Origin: Pseudoalteromonas shioyasakiensis
GTDB lineage: Bacteria; Pseudomonadota; Gammaproteobacteria; Enterobacterales; Alteromonadaceae
Direction: 5' to 3'
Length of the DNA: 64,000 bases
Assembly: GCA_013391845.1 (NCBI GenBank)
Contig: CP058414.1
Span: 1-64,000, forward strand
Shown: piece by piece, positions 47,241-57,293 of the stretch
Position numbering within the stretch: position 1 is the first letter of the stretch
Layout of the letters: every line of letters starts with the position of its first letter
The notes under the pieces: model-generated
What the model saw: the letters and a program-made list of their open reading frames with translations, nothing else
Database searches by the model: none
Told to the model about the DNA's origin: nothing
Made by a program: the position numbers and the translations under genes

Positions 47241-49484
47241 TCAATTACCCGACTTATATTCATAGTTGTAATAACCATAATACCCATAAGCATTACTGGC
47301 TTTTTTAAGAATACCGTTAAATACAACGCCTTTAACATCTATGCCATTTTGCTCAAAACGGTTGCGTGTTAGTTCTAATTCACGTACATGGTTTTGTCCA
47401 AAACGAGTAACAAGAAGAGTACTACCGGCATGAGCACTGACAATTGCAGGGTCTGTTACTGCCAAAATAGGCGGTGTATCTATAATTATTAAGTCGTAAT
47501 GCTCTTTAATGGTCTCAACCAGCTTTGAGAAGCGCTCATGCATTAATAACTCAGATGGGTTTGGTGGCACCTGGCCGCGAGTAATTAAATGCAGGTTTGG
47601 CACTTTGGTTTGCTTAATAACATTTTTAAGCTCTAATCGGCCCGATAAAAAGTCACTTAAACCGTTTTCCCATTTTTCATTAAACGCTTTTTGTAGGTAA
47701 CCTTTACGCATATCAGCATCAATTATCAGTACCTTTTTATCACTTTGTGCCAATACGGTTGCTAAGTTAACCGATATAAATGACTTACCCACACCAGGGC
47801 TTGGACCCGATATCGCAATCACGTTATTTTTTGCCTCCATCATCGCAAAATGTAAGCTGGTGCGTAGGCTACGCAGTGCCTCTATGGCTAGGTCGGCAGG
47901 GTTTTCAACCGCTAATATCGTATTTGCTTGGGTGGCTTTTCGGTTTTTAAGCTTACCAAACGATACCAACTTATCTTGGTGGTCTGAATAGGGTACGCTT
48001 GCATAAACAGGTAAACCCATGGCTTCTATTTCGCTTGGGTCTTCAATCCCTTTATGTAGTGCTTTTTGCACTAACACAATTGCAACTGCAAGCATGCCAC
48101 CTAGCATAGTAGCCATAACCACTATTAGCGCTTTTTTAGGCTTAACTGGTTTTGATGTGTTTACCTCGGCGTGGTCAATAATACGTACGTTACCTACGGT
48201 ACCTGCACGCACAATATCGAGCTCTTGGGTTTTAGCCAGTAGCATGGTGTAAATTTGGTTACTAACCTCTACATCGCGGGTTAAACGTAATAACTCTTGT
48301 TGGGTAGACGGCAAGTTGGTTACTTCGCCGGTTAAGTCATCCTTTTGTTTTTTTACTGCTTTAATTTGCTCAAGTATACCTTGGTAAGCAGGGTGGCCTT
48401 TTTTAAATTTACGGCTAAGCTCTAAGCGTTGTAATTCTAGCTCTTGTAATTTAGTTTCTAGCTGTACAATTTGATCAAGCACACCTTGTGTTTCAAGCGT
48501 TATGTTTACTGATTGCTGTTTAATTTGATAATCGTTAAAGCGCTTTTCAGCAAATTCGAGTTGCTTTTTAACTTCAGGTAGTTGTACTTCTAAAAACTCA
48601 AGTGACTTTTGTGCCTCTGCGCTGTTGCGCTCTACATTACGGCGCACATAAATACCAGCAACTTCTTCAAGCACTTTTTCGGCGTATTTAAAGTCGGCAT
48701 TTTGCAAGGTTAAGTTAATAATGCCCGAGTCTTTGCCTTTTTCGCTGGCACCAATTGCTTCTTGCAAATCTAAAATGGTATTTAAACGGTCGCGTTTGGT
48801 AATAATAAACTCAGTACCTGGGCGCGCATTTAAACTACGCACTGTTAACTCAATGATACCGTTAGTAAGCTCTTGCCCTACTTGCCCAGTTAATACTGTT
48901 TCGCCAGCTTCGTTTAACAATGCCAATTGGTTATTTTGCTGAGCAACCACAACAAACTCAGTACCAATATTAAAGTTAGGCACATCGAACCTAAATACAT
49001 CTATGCTTTCACCGCCCCATGCATACGAGCTTGCGCCAAAGCTCGGCTCGGCCAGTTCACCCGGTGAACTTGGTTTAAAGCTTCTGTAGGCTCGGTTACC
49101 AATTAGCGGGAATAGTTTTGGTTCAACTACCGTATCTAGGTTTAGTTTGTCGACCGCTTCACCAATAACAGAGCGCGATTTTAATAGCTCGATTTCGGTT
49201 ACCGCGGCCGAGGTACTTTCGAACATACCGCTCATGTCATCAAAGCCAGGTACCGTAGCGCTATTGTCTTCTACCTGTATCATGGCGGTTGCTTGGTAAA
49301 CAGGTGCTGCATACATAGCATAAATAACACCTAGCACCATAAACACGCCGGTGATGGCCATAATAAATAATTTACGGTCGAGTAAAGCCCCCAATAGGGC
49401 CATTAGGTCTATTTCTTGCGACTCTTGCTGACTACTCTGAGTTGTTCGGTTGCTATTATTAAGCGATGAAGGCTGAGCATTCAT
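47241..49484 (-). CDS. wzc: Polysaccharide co-polymerase and tyrosine autokinase Wzc
   Basis: 747 residues. An N-terminal Wzz domain (TM1 about 35-55, long periplasmic coiled-coil, TM2 about 445-465) is fused to a BY-kinase domain with Walker A GPSPGVGKS near residue 560 and Walker A' LIIDADMRKG. The C-terminal tail has seven Tyr in 12 residues (AYGYYGYYNYEY), the phosphorylation cluster. Wzc controls chain length and export with Wza; its phosphorylation is reversed by Wzb, encoded 13 bp upstream. Confidence 0.95.
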   Translation of the reverse strand: MNAQPSSLNNSNRTTQSSQQESQEIDLMALLGALLDRKLFIMAITGVFMVLGVIYAMYAAPVYQATAMIQVEDNSATVPGFDDMSGMFESTSAAVTEIELLKSRSVIGEAVDKLNLDTVVEPKLFPLIGNRAYRSFKPSSPGELAEPSFGASSYAWGGESIDVFRFDVPNFNIGTEFVVVAQQNNQLALLNEAGETVLTGQVGQELTNGIIELTVRSLNARPGTEFIITKRDRLNTILDLQEAIGASEKGKDSGIINLTLQNADFKYAEKVLEEVAGIYVRRNVERNSAEAQKSLEFLEVQLPEVKKQLEFAEKRFNDYQIKQQSVNITLETQGVLDQIVQLETKLQELELQRLELSRKFKKGHPAYQGILEQIKAVKKQKDDLTGEVTNLPSTQQELLRLTRDVEVSNQIYTMLLAKTQELDIVRAGTVGNVRIIDHAEVNTSKPVKPKKALIVVMATMLGGMLAVAIVLVQKALHKGIEDPSEIEAMGLPVYASVPYSDHQDKLVSFGKLKNRKATQANTILAVENPADLAIEALRSLRTSLHFAMMEAKNNVIAISGPSPGVGKSFISVNLATVLAQSDKKVLIIDADMRKGYLQKAFNEKWENGLSDFLSGRLELKNVIKQTKVPNLHLITRGQVPPNPSELLMHERFSKLVETIKEHYDLIIIDTPPILAVTDPAIVSAHAGSTLLVTRFGQNHVRELELTRNRFEQNGIDVKGVVFNGILKKASNAYGYYGYYNYEYKSGN

Positions 49485-49497
49485 TAATGCAGTTTCC

Positions 49498-49932
49498 TTA
49501 TAAATACTTTTGCCAAGCGCTACATGCGCTGTCTATTAGCTCATAAACATGGGTAAATGCTTCTAAGCTCTGACGATATGGGTCGGGGATCTCGGCGTCG
49601 TTTAACCATTTGCCTAACAAAAACGTTTTACCTCTTGCTTGAGGGTAACGCGTGCATAAGTCAGTTAGATGACGTTGTTCCATCACTAAAATAACGCTGT
49701 TGTTCTGTACTAATGCTGAATTAATTTGTTGGCCGCGGTGCTCTGCCATGTTAATGCCATACTGCTCAGCAATTTGCTGAGCAGTGGCATCGGCTGGTTT
49801 ACCTTCTAATGCAGTTAAACCAGCCGAAGTAACAGTAATCCCTTTGTTTTGTAACTTACTTTTAAGTACATACTCTGCAGTTGGGCTGCGGCAAATGTTG
49901 CCAGCACAGACTACTAATACTGAGTCAAACAT
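49498..49932 (-). CDS. wzb: Low-molecular-weight protein tyrosine phosphatase Wzb
   Basis: 144 residues. P-loop VCAGNICRSPT with catalytic Cys9 and Arg15, and the D-P-Y loop with the general acid Asp117. It dephosphorylates the tyrosine tail of Wzc, so that Wzc can cycle during capsule assembly. It lies between wza and wzc, the standard order wza-wzb-wzc. Confidence 0.95.
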   Translation of the reverse strand: MFDSVLVVCAGNICRSPTAEYVLKSKLQNKGITVTSAGLTALEGKPADATAQQIAEQYGINMAEHRGQQINSALVQNNSVILVMEQRHLTDLCTRYPQARGKTFLLGKWLNDAEIPDPYRQSLEAFTHVYELIDSACSAWQKYL

Positions 49933-49940
49933 ACTTATCC

Positions 49941-51056
49941 TTAGTTTGTATTGGCTACATCGTTAATTGAGTCAACCGTAGAAATAGACGGTAGCAATAA
50001 ACTGATTACGCGGTTCCAGCGTGCAAGTGGTGCAGCGGTCACATAAACGATATCGTGCGGTTTAAGTTCAAACTGCTCTGCTAATACCAGTGCTGCTACA
50101 TTTTTAGCATGTAATTGGTATACATCTGCAATTACGCCATCTTTGGCTAAATCGCGCTTACGAAGTACAAAAATACCGTTTGCATCCGCGGTTGCTTCTC
50201 TAATACCGCCCGTGTCGCTTAATGCTTGCGCTAAATTTAAGCCATAACGGTCAATATCTACGGTGCCAGCTTTTAGTACATCACCCAATACATACACTTG
50301 GTGTTTGTCGTTACGGCTAACATGCACAATATCACCATGTTTTAGTAAACGGTTTTGCGAAATATCACCATGGCTGTAAAAATCATCTAAGCGGATAATT
50401 TCTGTTTTATTGCCAGAGGTATAGGTTACTTCACGCCAATCAGCACGGTCAGTAATACCGCCTGCATTATTTAAAACATCAATTATTGTGAGTGGAATTT
50501 CGGTAATTGGGTATACACCAGGGTTTTCTACTTCGCCTGTTACATAGGTTTTTTGGCTTCTAAAACCAACTATTTTTATATCAACTTGTGGGTTCTCGAT
50601 TACTCGGCTTAAGCGCTTTACTAAGTCTGCGCGTACTTCAGCCACAGTTCTACCTGCAGCTGGTATTTTTGGCGCATAGGCATAAGTGATTGTGCCATCT
50701 TCTGCTACACGAAAACCATCAAACTCTGCCGTACGTTGTACTGCGGCAGGAATAGTAAGTTCTGGATGATCCCATACACCAATTGTAAGTACGTCACCTA
50801 CCCCTAAACGATATTGGTAGTCAGAGGTATCAATACCTTTTCGGTTTGTAGTATTAACCTTTTTAACTTCGCGTTTTTGAATATTTATTAAAGAAGAATC
50901 AATAACTTGAATGTTAACTTTTTCAAGGTCTTTTTCTAAGTTTTCTACTTGAGCACCTGAATCAATGCCTTCGTAATGACTACCTGGTATGATTGTACAT
51001 GCACTTACAGAGAGGAGAGATAAAGTTGCTGCAAAGAGCTTAAATTTGAACGCCAT
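49941..51056 (-). CDS. wza: Outer-membrane polysaccharide export protein Wza
   Basis: 371 residues, lipobox SVSAC (Cys20). A Poly_export domain (about 85-165, YRLGVGDVLTIGVWDHPELT) is followed by two SLBB domains (about 170-330), and a C-terminal amphipathic helix that would form the outer-membrane barrel of the octamer. It is the first gene of the wza-wzb-wzc export unit and lies after a 490-bp non-coding stretch that probably carries the main promoter of the locus. Confidence 0.95.
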   Translation of the reverse strand: MAFKFKLFAATLSLLSVSACTIIPGSHYEGIDSGAQVENLEKDLEKVNIQVIDSSLINIQKREVKKVNTTNRKGIDTSDYQYRLGVGDVLTIGVWDHPELTIPAAVQRTAEFDGFRVAEDGTITYAYAPKIPAAGRTVAEVRADLVKRLSRVIENPQVDIKIVGFRSQKTYVTGEVENPGVYPITEIPLTIIDVLNNAGGITDRADWREVTYTSGNKTEIIRLDDFYSHGDISQNRLLKHGDIVHVSRNDKHQVYVLGDVLKAGTVDIDRYGLNLAQALSDTGGIREATADANGIFVLRKRDLAKDGVIADVYQLHAKNVAALVLAEQFELKPHDIVYVTAAPLARWNRVISLLLPSISTVDSINDVANTN

Positions 51057-51550
51057 TCTTCTTCCTAAAAGATTATTATATAAGTTTTACACTTACTTAT
51101 TTTAAAGCTGATCAATTAAAGCATGACGGCTTGTTATACGCAAGTTAACAAGGCCCTGAATCAAGGCTAAACAGACCTATTCATATACAAAAGCATAACC
51201 GCGCTAATAGCTAAAAAATTGTCAATAACATCGCATTTTAAGCGCATTAAAAAGTAAAGCTTTTACAATTTCTATGGAGTTCTTTTTTGAAGTAATTAAA
51301 GTCGAAGGCATATCTGACTTGTTTATTCGTAATTTAGCAACTTTACATTACTATCCATTTACATTGGAACATCCTTAAGTAGGAGGGCATTATACAGGCG
51401 GCTCGCGATATTTCAAGCTTGGTTTTGTTTCTAAAGGAGGTTTTAAAATGGGTTGGTAAAAAAGCTTGTTAGCATAAACCTTTACGCTAACAAGCAGCCA
51501 GGATCTTACCATAAGAAAAGAAAGGCTCTTACTCTTTTAGAATAACTCTC
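51057..51550. other. Gap upstream of wza
   Basis: No gene. Probably contains the wza promoter and a leader on the minus strand. A TTGACA hexamer is present at 51225-51220 (minus) but no -10 box lies at a suitable distance. I looked for the ops/JUMPstart element (GGCGGTAG) of RfaH-controlled loci and did not see it. Confidence 0.5.
51458..51495 (-). terminator. Terminator after wecB
   Basis: Stem GCTTGTTAGC / GCTAACAAGC with a 12-base loop. On the minus strand T6 follows the stem (AAAAAAGC on the plus strand). It separates the second module from the wza promoter region. Confidence 0.85.
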
Positions 51551-52666
51551 TTAGTTAGTAAATAAACCCTCAATGATACGTTCGCACGCTTTTCCATCAC
51601 CGTATGGGTTATGTGCAAAGCTCATTTGTGTATATGTTTCTTTATTATCAATTAGCTCACTAACCGCGTTTATAATTTTATCGGTGTCTGTGCCTACTAA
51701 TTTAACTGTGCCTGCAGCTACCGCTTCTGGGCGTTCTGTAGTATCACGCATTACTAACACTGGTTTGCCTAAACTTGGCGCTTCTTCTTGTACGCCACCT
51801 GAGTCTGTTAAAATTAAATATGCTTGGTTCATCAAAAACACAAATGGCAAGTAGTCTTGTGGGTCGATAAGTTTTACATTGCTTTTATTTGCAAGCAAAC
51901 GCTTAACTGGCTCTTGTACATTTGGGTTTAAATGCACAGGGTATACAAAGTTATAGTCAGGGTATTTTGAGGCCAGCGACGAAATTGATTGGCAAATTCG
52001 CTCAAACCCACCACCAAAGCTTTCTCGACGATGACCTGTAATAAGTACATAAGGTTTATCTAAAATATCAGCGAACTTGTCGGTTAGCTGCTGCTGTACA
52101 TCCTCTTTTGGAAGTACGTTTTTTTTAACTTGCAGTAATGCATCTATTACCGTGTTACCCGTTACAAAAATAGCGTTTTTTGATACGTGTTCACGTAATA
52201 AGTTTTCGGCAGACGCTTGCGTAGGAGCAAAATGCTTTGCTGTTAATACGCCCGTTAATGTGCGGTTTGCTTCTTCTGGCCATGGGCTATACAAATTACC
52301 TGTACGTAAACCTGCTTCTACATGACCTACTTTAATTTGCTTATAAAACGCGGCCATTGATGCTGCAAATGTCGTGGTTGTATCGCCATGAACAAGCACC
52401 CAGTCAGGTTTAAACTCATCAAGCACATCACGTAAGCCAAGTAAGATCTTACTCGTAATATCGTATAAATCTTGCCCTGCTTTCATTATGTTTAAGTCAT
52501 AATCTGGCGTTATTTGAAAAAGATCCAGTACTTGGTCAAGCATTTCTCGGTGCTGTGCTGTTACACACACTTTAGCTTCAATTCTTGCATCGTTTTCAAG
52601 CGCAAGAACTAACGGCGCCATTTTAATTGCTTCGGGGCGGGTACCAAATACGGTTAAAACTTTCAT
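51551..52666 (-). CDS. wecB: UDP-N-acetylglucosamine 2-epimerase WecB
   Basis: 371 residues, non-hydrolysing epimerase making UDP-ManNAc. Motifs [14 protein letters not shown] (5-18), [10 protein letters not shown] (about 212-221) and [20 protein letters not shown] (about 280-300) are all present. It is followed upstream by wecC in the same operon, the usual UDP-ManNAcA pair. A second epimerase of this fold, fnlC, is at 36.3 kb. Confidence 0.95.
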   Translation of the reverse strand: MKVLTVFGTRPEAIKMAPLVLALENDARIEAKVCVTAQHREMLDQVLDLFQITPDYDLNIMKAGQDLYDITSKILLGLRDVLDEFKPDWVLVHGDTTTTFAASMAAFYKQIKVGHVEAGLRTGNLYSPWPEEANRTLTGVLTAKHFAPTQASAENLLREHVSKNAIFVTGNTVIDALLQVKKNVLPKEDVQQQLTDKFADILDKPYVLITGHRRESFGGGFERICQSISSLASKYPDYNFVYPVHLNPNVQEPVKRLLANKSNVKLIDPQDYLPFVFLMNQAYLILTDSGGVQEEAPSLGKPVLVMRDTTERPEAVAAGTVKLVGTDTDKIINAVSELIDNKETYTQMSFAHNPYGDGKACERIIEGLFTN

Positions 52667-52684
52667 CTATTATCCTAAACACAA

Positions 52685-52708
52685 AAGCCTGCCAAAAATG
52701 GCAGGCTT
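52685..52708 (-). terminator. Hairpin between wecC and wecB
   Basis: Perfect stem AAGCCTGCCA / TGGCAGGCTT with loop AAAA. On the minus strand it is followed by TTGTGTTT. It sits inside the operon and may attenuate transcription between wecC and wecB. Confidence 0.6.
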
Positions 52709-52727
52709 ACTAAATCTACTTATTGAG

Positions 52728-53967
52728 TTAAAAAATTCCGCGGCTATCAACAACCACTTTTCTGGCTACTTGCTCTGCAGGTATGGCCTTAAATTCTTTA
52801 TGATCAACCAACACTGCTAGTGTATTACTGCGCTCAAGCGCTTCTTCAATTGAAACCAATTTAACGCCTAACGCTGCTAGAGCTTCTGGTAGCTCGTTGA
52901 TATTTGGTTCAACAACTAGCACTTCTGCTTCATTGTTTTGAGCTAGCATTTCGGTAATATCAAGTGCAGGGCTCTCGCGTAAATCATCAATATCAGCTTT
53001 AAATGCAATACCTAAACACGCTATCACTGGCTTTTTAAATTGATCGGCTGCATCGGTTATTTGCTTTAAAACATAATGAGGCTTGGCGTCGTTAACTTCA
53101 CGAGCCTGACGTATTAACTTCGCAGTTTCTGGCGCAGAAACTAACAATAAACCATGGATCAACAGCAATGCAGTGCCCCCCCACACCAGGGCCTGGGTTT
53201 AAAATGTTTACTCGCGGGTGACGATTTGCAAGCTTTATAAGCTCCCAAACATTAATATCTAACTTATCGCATATCATTGATAGTTCGTTTGCAAACGCAA
53301 TGTTTACATCACGAAATGAGTTTTCTGTTAGCTTTGCCATCTCTGCTGTTCTGGCGTTTGTTAGTAAACATTCACCCACAACAAAGGTTTTATACAAGGC
53401 AACCGCTTTTTTAGAGCACTCTTCCGACATACCGCCTATAACGCGATCATTCTCTACAAGTTCACGCAAAACGTGACCTGGCAATACACGCTCAGGGCAA
53501 TGTGCAATATTTATATCTGCTTCGTTGCCAGCGGTTTGTGGAAAAGTTAGGTCTGGGCGTGCTTCGACTAACCAGTTTGCAAGCTCTTCTGTTGCCCCAA
53601 CAGGCGAAGTTGACTCTAAAATAACTAAATTGCCTTTTTCGAGTACTGGCGCTATTGCTTTTGCTGCAGCTTCTATGTAGCTCAAATCTGCTTGGTAGTC
53701 TTCTTTAAAAGGGGTTGGAACAGCCACCATAAATGCTTCTGCTTTTTCTGGTTTTGTTACTGCCTTTAAATTACCGGCTTTAACTGCGCTGCGCACCACC
53801 ATATCAAGGTCTGGTTCAACAATATGTACGTTCCCTGCATTAATTGTATCTACAGCGTGTTGGCTTACATCAACCCCAATAACATTAATTCCGCGTGATG
53901 CAATAACAGCTGCAGTTGGTAAGCCTATATAGCCAAGTCCAACGACTGATACAGTTTTAAATAACAT
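52728..53967 (-). pseudogene. wecC: UDP-ManNAc dehydrogenase wecC, frameshifted
   Basis: Two overlapping frames together encode a full-length WecC. The 5' part (53967 down) has VVGLGYIGLPTAAV at 8-21 and runs through the catalytic GVGGHCIAVDPWFIVS, then leaves the family frame. The 3' part (to 52728) resumes with APETAKLIRQAREVND and ends in VVVDSRGIF. Removing one T from the AGTTTCTGCG run (plus-strand position about 53138-53140) restores WFIVSSAPETAKLIRQ, the same length as the E. coli sequence. Without repair, UDP-ManNAcA would not be made. A sequencing or assembly error is possible. Confidence 0.85.
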
Positions 53968-54018
53968 TTAAACCCCTAATTTAAATTAACTTTTGTAAAA
54001 ACCCAGCCCTGGGCAACT

Positions 54019-54744
54019 TTAAACTTTTTTTGTAAGGTAGTAATAAAAATACTTAATTAAGTTACTTTGCCTCAATATCCTTGTTGGCTGGCTTAATAAT
54101 CTGTAGAGCCACTCTAAGTTTACGGCTCTAAAAGCAGCAGGTGCTCGTTTTACATTTTCGGTAAACACGTCATAAGTGCCGCCTACTCCCATAAAAAAGG
54201 TAGTTGGACACGACTTCTGACACTCAAAAATAAATAACTCTTGACGAGGCGACCCTAGAGCAACACTTACAAGCTTTGCTCCTGAGGTAGCTATTTCTTC
54301 AATAACTTGCTGCTCTTCACTAGCAGAAAAATAACCGTTTCGATAACCAACAACATTTACGCCTTGCGCTAGCAATTTATTGCGAGCTTCAAGCACCACA
54401 GACTCTTTCGCGCCTAATAAAAATACTGGCACATTGTTCTCTGCAGAACGTAACATTAAACGCTCCCAAAGCTCACAACCAGGAATGCGCGCCACAGGCT
54501 GTTTTAATCGCTTTGACATTACATAAGACACACCAATACCGTCTGGGTATCTCAAAGTAGCTTGTTGTAATGTGCTCATAACCTGTTGATCAATATTCGC
54601 TGCCATTACCTTTTCAGGGTTTATTGCAACTGCAACACCTGGGTTTACGCCCTCAGGTACTAAAATTGAAGTATCAATAAGTTCATCAATTGATTTATAG
54701 GCTAATACGTCAATCCCACCTACATTTACACTATTCATTATCAA
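54019..54744 (-). CDS. WecG/TagA/CpsF family glycosyltransferase
   Basis: 241 residues, GT26 fold. It shows the family motifs PDGIGVSYVMSKRL (about 68-81), VFLLGAKESVVLEA (near 106-119) and LVSVALGSPRQELFI (near 157-172). WecG adds ManNAcA and TagA adds ManNAc to lipid-linked GlcNAc. Next to wecB and wecC it probably adds ManNAc(A) as the second sugar of module 2. Overlaps the upstream glycosyltransferase by 14 bases. A second ATG two codons in is equally possible. Confidence 0.88.
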   Translation of the reverse strand: MIMNSVNVGGIDVLAYKSIDELIDTSILVPEGVNPGVAVAINPEKVMAANIDQQVMSTLQQATLRYPDGIGVSYVMSKRLKQPVARIPGCELWERLMLRSAENNVPVFLLGAKESVVLEARNKLLAQGVNVVGYRNGYFSASEEQQVIEEIATSGAKLVSVALGSPRQELFIFECQKSCPTTFFMGVGGTYDVFTENVKRAPAAFRAVNLEWLYRLLSQPTRILRQSNLIKYFYYYLTKKV

Positions 54745-55783
54745 CTCTCAATTTAGCGTATATCTTTAAAACTTCCTCTGTTACAGAGGATAACTGGTAT
54801 GGTGCGGCAGAGTTTATTGCACAGAGGCGCATTGTTAAATAGTCTTGTTCTGATAAGTCCAAAACTTGCTCTATTGCTGACGTTGCGTTAACACATACGT
54901 TTTCGTCATTTGGAATTAAAAAGCCATTTTCGCCATTTAGTACTTGCGCGGTGCTGCCGTCGGTCTGCGTTGCTATTACAGGTAACCCACATGCCATAGC
55001 TTCCGCCATTACCAAACCAAATGATTCATTATATGATAAATTAATCAACATGTAACTTTCGTTATAAATTGTAACCAGCTGTTGCGCACTGCAATACTCA
55101 AAATAACGAATGCTCACATTCTCGTTTCTAGCGAGACGCTCTAAAAACGAACTATCACCTGACCCTACTATCGCTACCGTTAACTTACGCTGAAAATTTT
55201 CTAAAATTGCTTCGAGCCTATCAATACCTTTGTTTTTATTTAAATTCCCTACAAAAACAAAATCGAACTGTTTTAATGCGGTTGTCTGTGGCTCATAAAA
55301 TAGGTCATTCACACCCGCACTTAGCACACTAGCAGAAACAGGCTTAAAAAATCGCTGCTTTAATTTTTCACTCACAAAAATAAACTTATCAACAAAACCT
55401 GAGCTATACCGATAAACAGGCCCAGGTGTTGGATACAAATAAATATCGCTACCATGGAAGGTGACAACGATTTTTGCTCGCCAATTTCGAAAAAGCTTAT
55501 AAGCAATAGCTAATAAAACATTCGGAAAATAAAAATGAACATGAATGATATCGTACTTTTTAAATGAAAAAATATAGCTAAGTACAAAACGTAAAAAGAA
55601 CAAAGGATAACGCAATAACTTAGCAATACCCGACTTTTCTTCTTGATCTAAATAATAAAAGTCAACATGGCAATTACCCTGCTTTTTTAAGCTCACATAT
55701 TGGTTATAAACAAACCGCCCTGAATTTGGCTTGTTTTTACTTGGCCCCATGTTCGATAAGAGTAATACACGAAAATCGCTCAC
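54731..55783 (-). CDS. Family 4 glycosyltransferase
   Basis: 350 residues, GT-B. N-terminal acceptor domain with IIHVHFYFPNVLL; donor domain with FVGNLNKNKGIDRL, then SYNESFGLVMAEAMACGLPV (the E-x7-E motif), all in the family pattern. Donor sugar unknown. Overlaps the downstream-encoded neighbour by four bases at its start (ATGA). Confidence 0.87.
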   Translation of the reverse strand: MSDFRVLLLSNMGPSKNKPNSGRFVYNQYVSLKKQGNCHVDFYYLDQEEKSGIAKLLRYPLFFLRFVLSYIFSFKKYDIIHVHFYFPNVLLAIAYKLFRNWRAKIVVTFHGSDIYLYPTPGPVYRYSSGFVDKFIFVSEKLKQRFFKPVSASVLSAGVNDLFYEPQTTALKQFDFVFVGNLNKNKGIDRLEAILENFQRKLTVAIVGSGDSSFLERLARNENVSIRYFEYCSAQQLVTIYNESYMLINLSYNESFGLVMAEAMACGLPVIATQTDGSTAQVLNGENGFLIPNDENVCVNATSAIEQVLDLSEQDYLTMRLCAINSAAPYQLSSVTEEVLKIYAKLRVDNE

Positions 55784-57282
55784 TTCTTTTGTTTCTCCAT
55801 ACGCTTGAGCTTAACGCCATAGTTGGCACGCGACGGTATAAAGTGAAACATTAATCGGTATGTTAGCTGTATAAAAGGTATAAAAGCTGCTGGTGTCTGT
55901 GGGGAATAACCCGACTCTACAACCTGACTCTTATACTTTGAAGCTGTTTTTGACCATATTTTCTTTAAATTACTATAAGACACCGCTCGTGAATAGTCTT
56001 GTTGAATAAATGAGTCAAATACTATTCGAGAGGCAAATGGTGAGACTATTGTAAAAAATTGTGCGGCTAATACATTGCTACCAAATACGGTATAGCGACC
56101 ACCTCTACCATACACAAACTCATAGTAAGTCACTTTTTGATAATCATTTAATGCTAAGTTAGCAGTTTTAACTTTATAATCTTGCCACAGTATCTCAAAT
56201 TCGCCGTTAGTCAGTTCTTTATAGCGTAACCGAAGTAACTTATGTGCGCTAAAGTTGATAAAACGATAAACAAATGGCACTAACTTTAATAGCTCACCTC
56301 GCTTTCCCTTAAAGTTAATGTAGGTGCCGCGCTGAAATAAATCACCTAAGTAACCGTCATAAAAAGTAGAGGTTTGGTTATAGTGCTGTGCAATGTAGTG
56401 ATAATTGGTATACAAGCGATTAATAGGCTTTAATGTGGCAAACGCCATTTCGTCCAAAATTGCTTGTTCTTGTCCATGAAGTGGCTGCTCATTAAAATCA
56501 AAGGCATGGTAGTGTTCAAAGTCTTGCTGGTAATGCCCTGCTATTTTGCGTTCTGGCGAACCTTCGGGTCCGTAAGTAAAACCATATTTATAAGTGCCAT
56601 TCGCTAATAAATAACGAGAATCAAGGCCACTACTTAAAGGTAAAATGCGAGTGTCATAAGGCCAGAATTCAGTTAATGTATTTACATACTCTCCAAGGTC
56701 TTCTATTGCTTTGCCGTCATAAAATGTAAAGTAACTCAGCTCTGTTCCAGAAGTAATTGCCGCACCAGGTTGTAGGCGCTCAATTTCGTTATAAAGCGTG
56801 AAATTACCAAACAAATGCTGCTTTTTACCAAGAATGCTTTGCATATCATTATTTAATGTATGCTTGTCAGTAAGAAGTGCTTTAACACTTGGCGCAATAC
56901 GAAGTTCACTCGCTAGTCTATCGATATAGTGAGTTGATAAACCTAGTGCATCCGTTAGCAAAGTAGTTTGCTCACCATTTTTCCAATAAATGACAAATAC
57001 ACCTGCCAAAATATCGTTTAATACGCTTGGTCCGTGTTCAACAATGTCTTTAGCAAGTAAAGCAAGCGGGTTTAACTTTTGTTTATAGATAAACCAACCT
57101 GAAGCAATAAATACTTGCTCTTGATATATCTCTATCGGCGGAGTCGACCAAGCATTGGTATCGTAAATCAAATAACCTTGGGCTATATTTTCAGGAAATT
57201 TATATAGCTTGCTATTGTCGGACATTGCAGCAAAAGAAGCCGGTAATGACTTTGGATCGCAATTTAAATACATGCCACGCAT
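55780..57282 (-). CDS. Asparagine-synthetase-like protein, glutaminase Cys absent
   Basis: 500 residues. The N-terminal 180 residues resemble the class II amidotransferase domain (ASGWFIYK, LLTDALGLSTHY), but the protein begins MRGMYLNC, so the catalytic Cys2 is missing. The PP-loop ATP-binding motif reads LPLSSGLDSRYLLA where SGGxDS is usual. Similar proteins in O-antigen loci (WbpS-like) may amidate hexuronic acids. Here the glutaminase is probably inactive, so it would use ammonia or have another role. It lies among glycosyltransferases. Confidence 0.8.
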   Translation of the reverse strand: MRGMYLNCDPKSLPASFAAMSDNSKLYKFPENIAQGYLIYDTNAWSTPPIEIYQEQVFIASGWFIYKQKLNPLALLAKDIVEHGPSVLNDILAGVFVIYWKNGEQTTLLTDALGLSTHYIDRLASELRIAPSVKALLTDKHTLNNDMQSILGKKQHLFGNFTLYNEIERLQPGAAITSGTELSYFTFYDGKAIEDLGEYVNTLTEFWPYDTRILPLSSGLDSRYLLANGTYKYGFTYGPEGSPERKIAGHYQQDFEHYHAFDFNEQPLHGQEQAILDEMAFATLKPINRLYTNYHYIAQHYNQTSTFYDGYLGDLFQRGTYINFKGKRGELLKLVPFVYRFINFSAHKLLRLRYKELTNGEFEILWQDYKVKTANLALNDYQKVTYYEFVYGRGGRYTVFGSNVLAAQFFTIVSPFASRIVFDSFIQQDYSRAVSYSNLKKIWSKTASKYKSQVVESGYSPQTPAAFIPFIQLTYRLMFHFIPSRANYGVKLKRMEKQKK

Positions 57283-57293
57283 TTTATTTATCC

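Noticed and set aside
51433..51459. Strong Shine-Dalgarno (AAAGGAGG) before a three-codon ORF MGW-stop on the plus strand
   Set aside because: It is striking but only three codons long, next to the wecB terminator on the opposite strand; chance is the simplest reading.
51057..51550. ops/JUMPstart element for RfaH
   Set aside because: I searched the wza upstream region for GGCGGTAG on both strands and did not find it.
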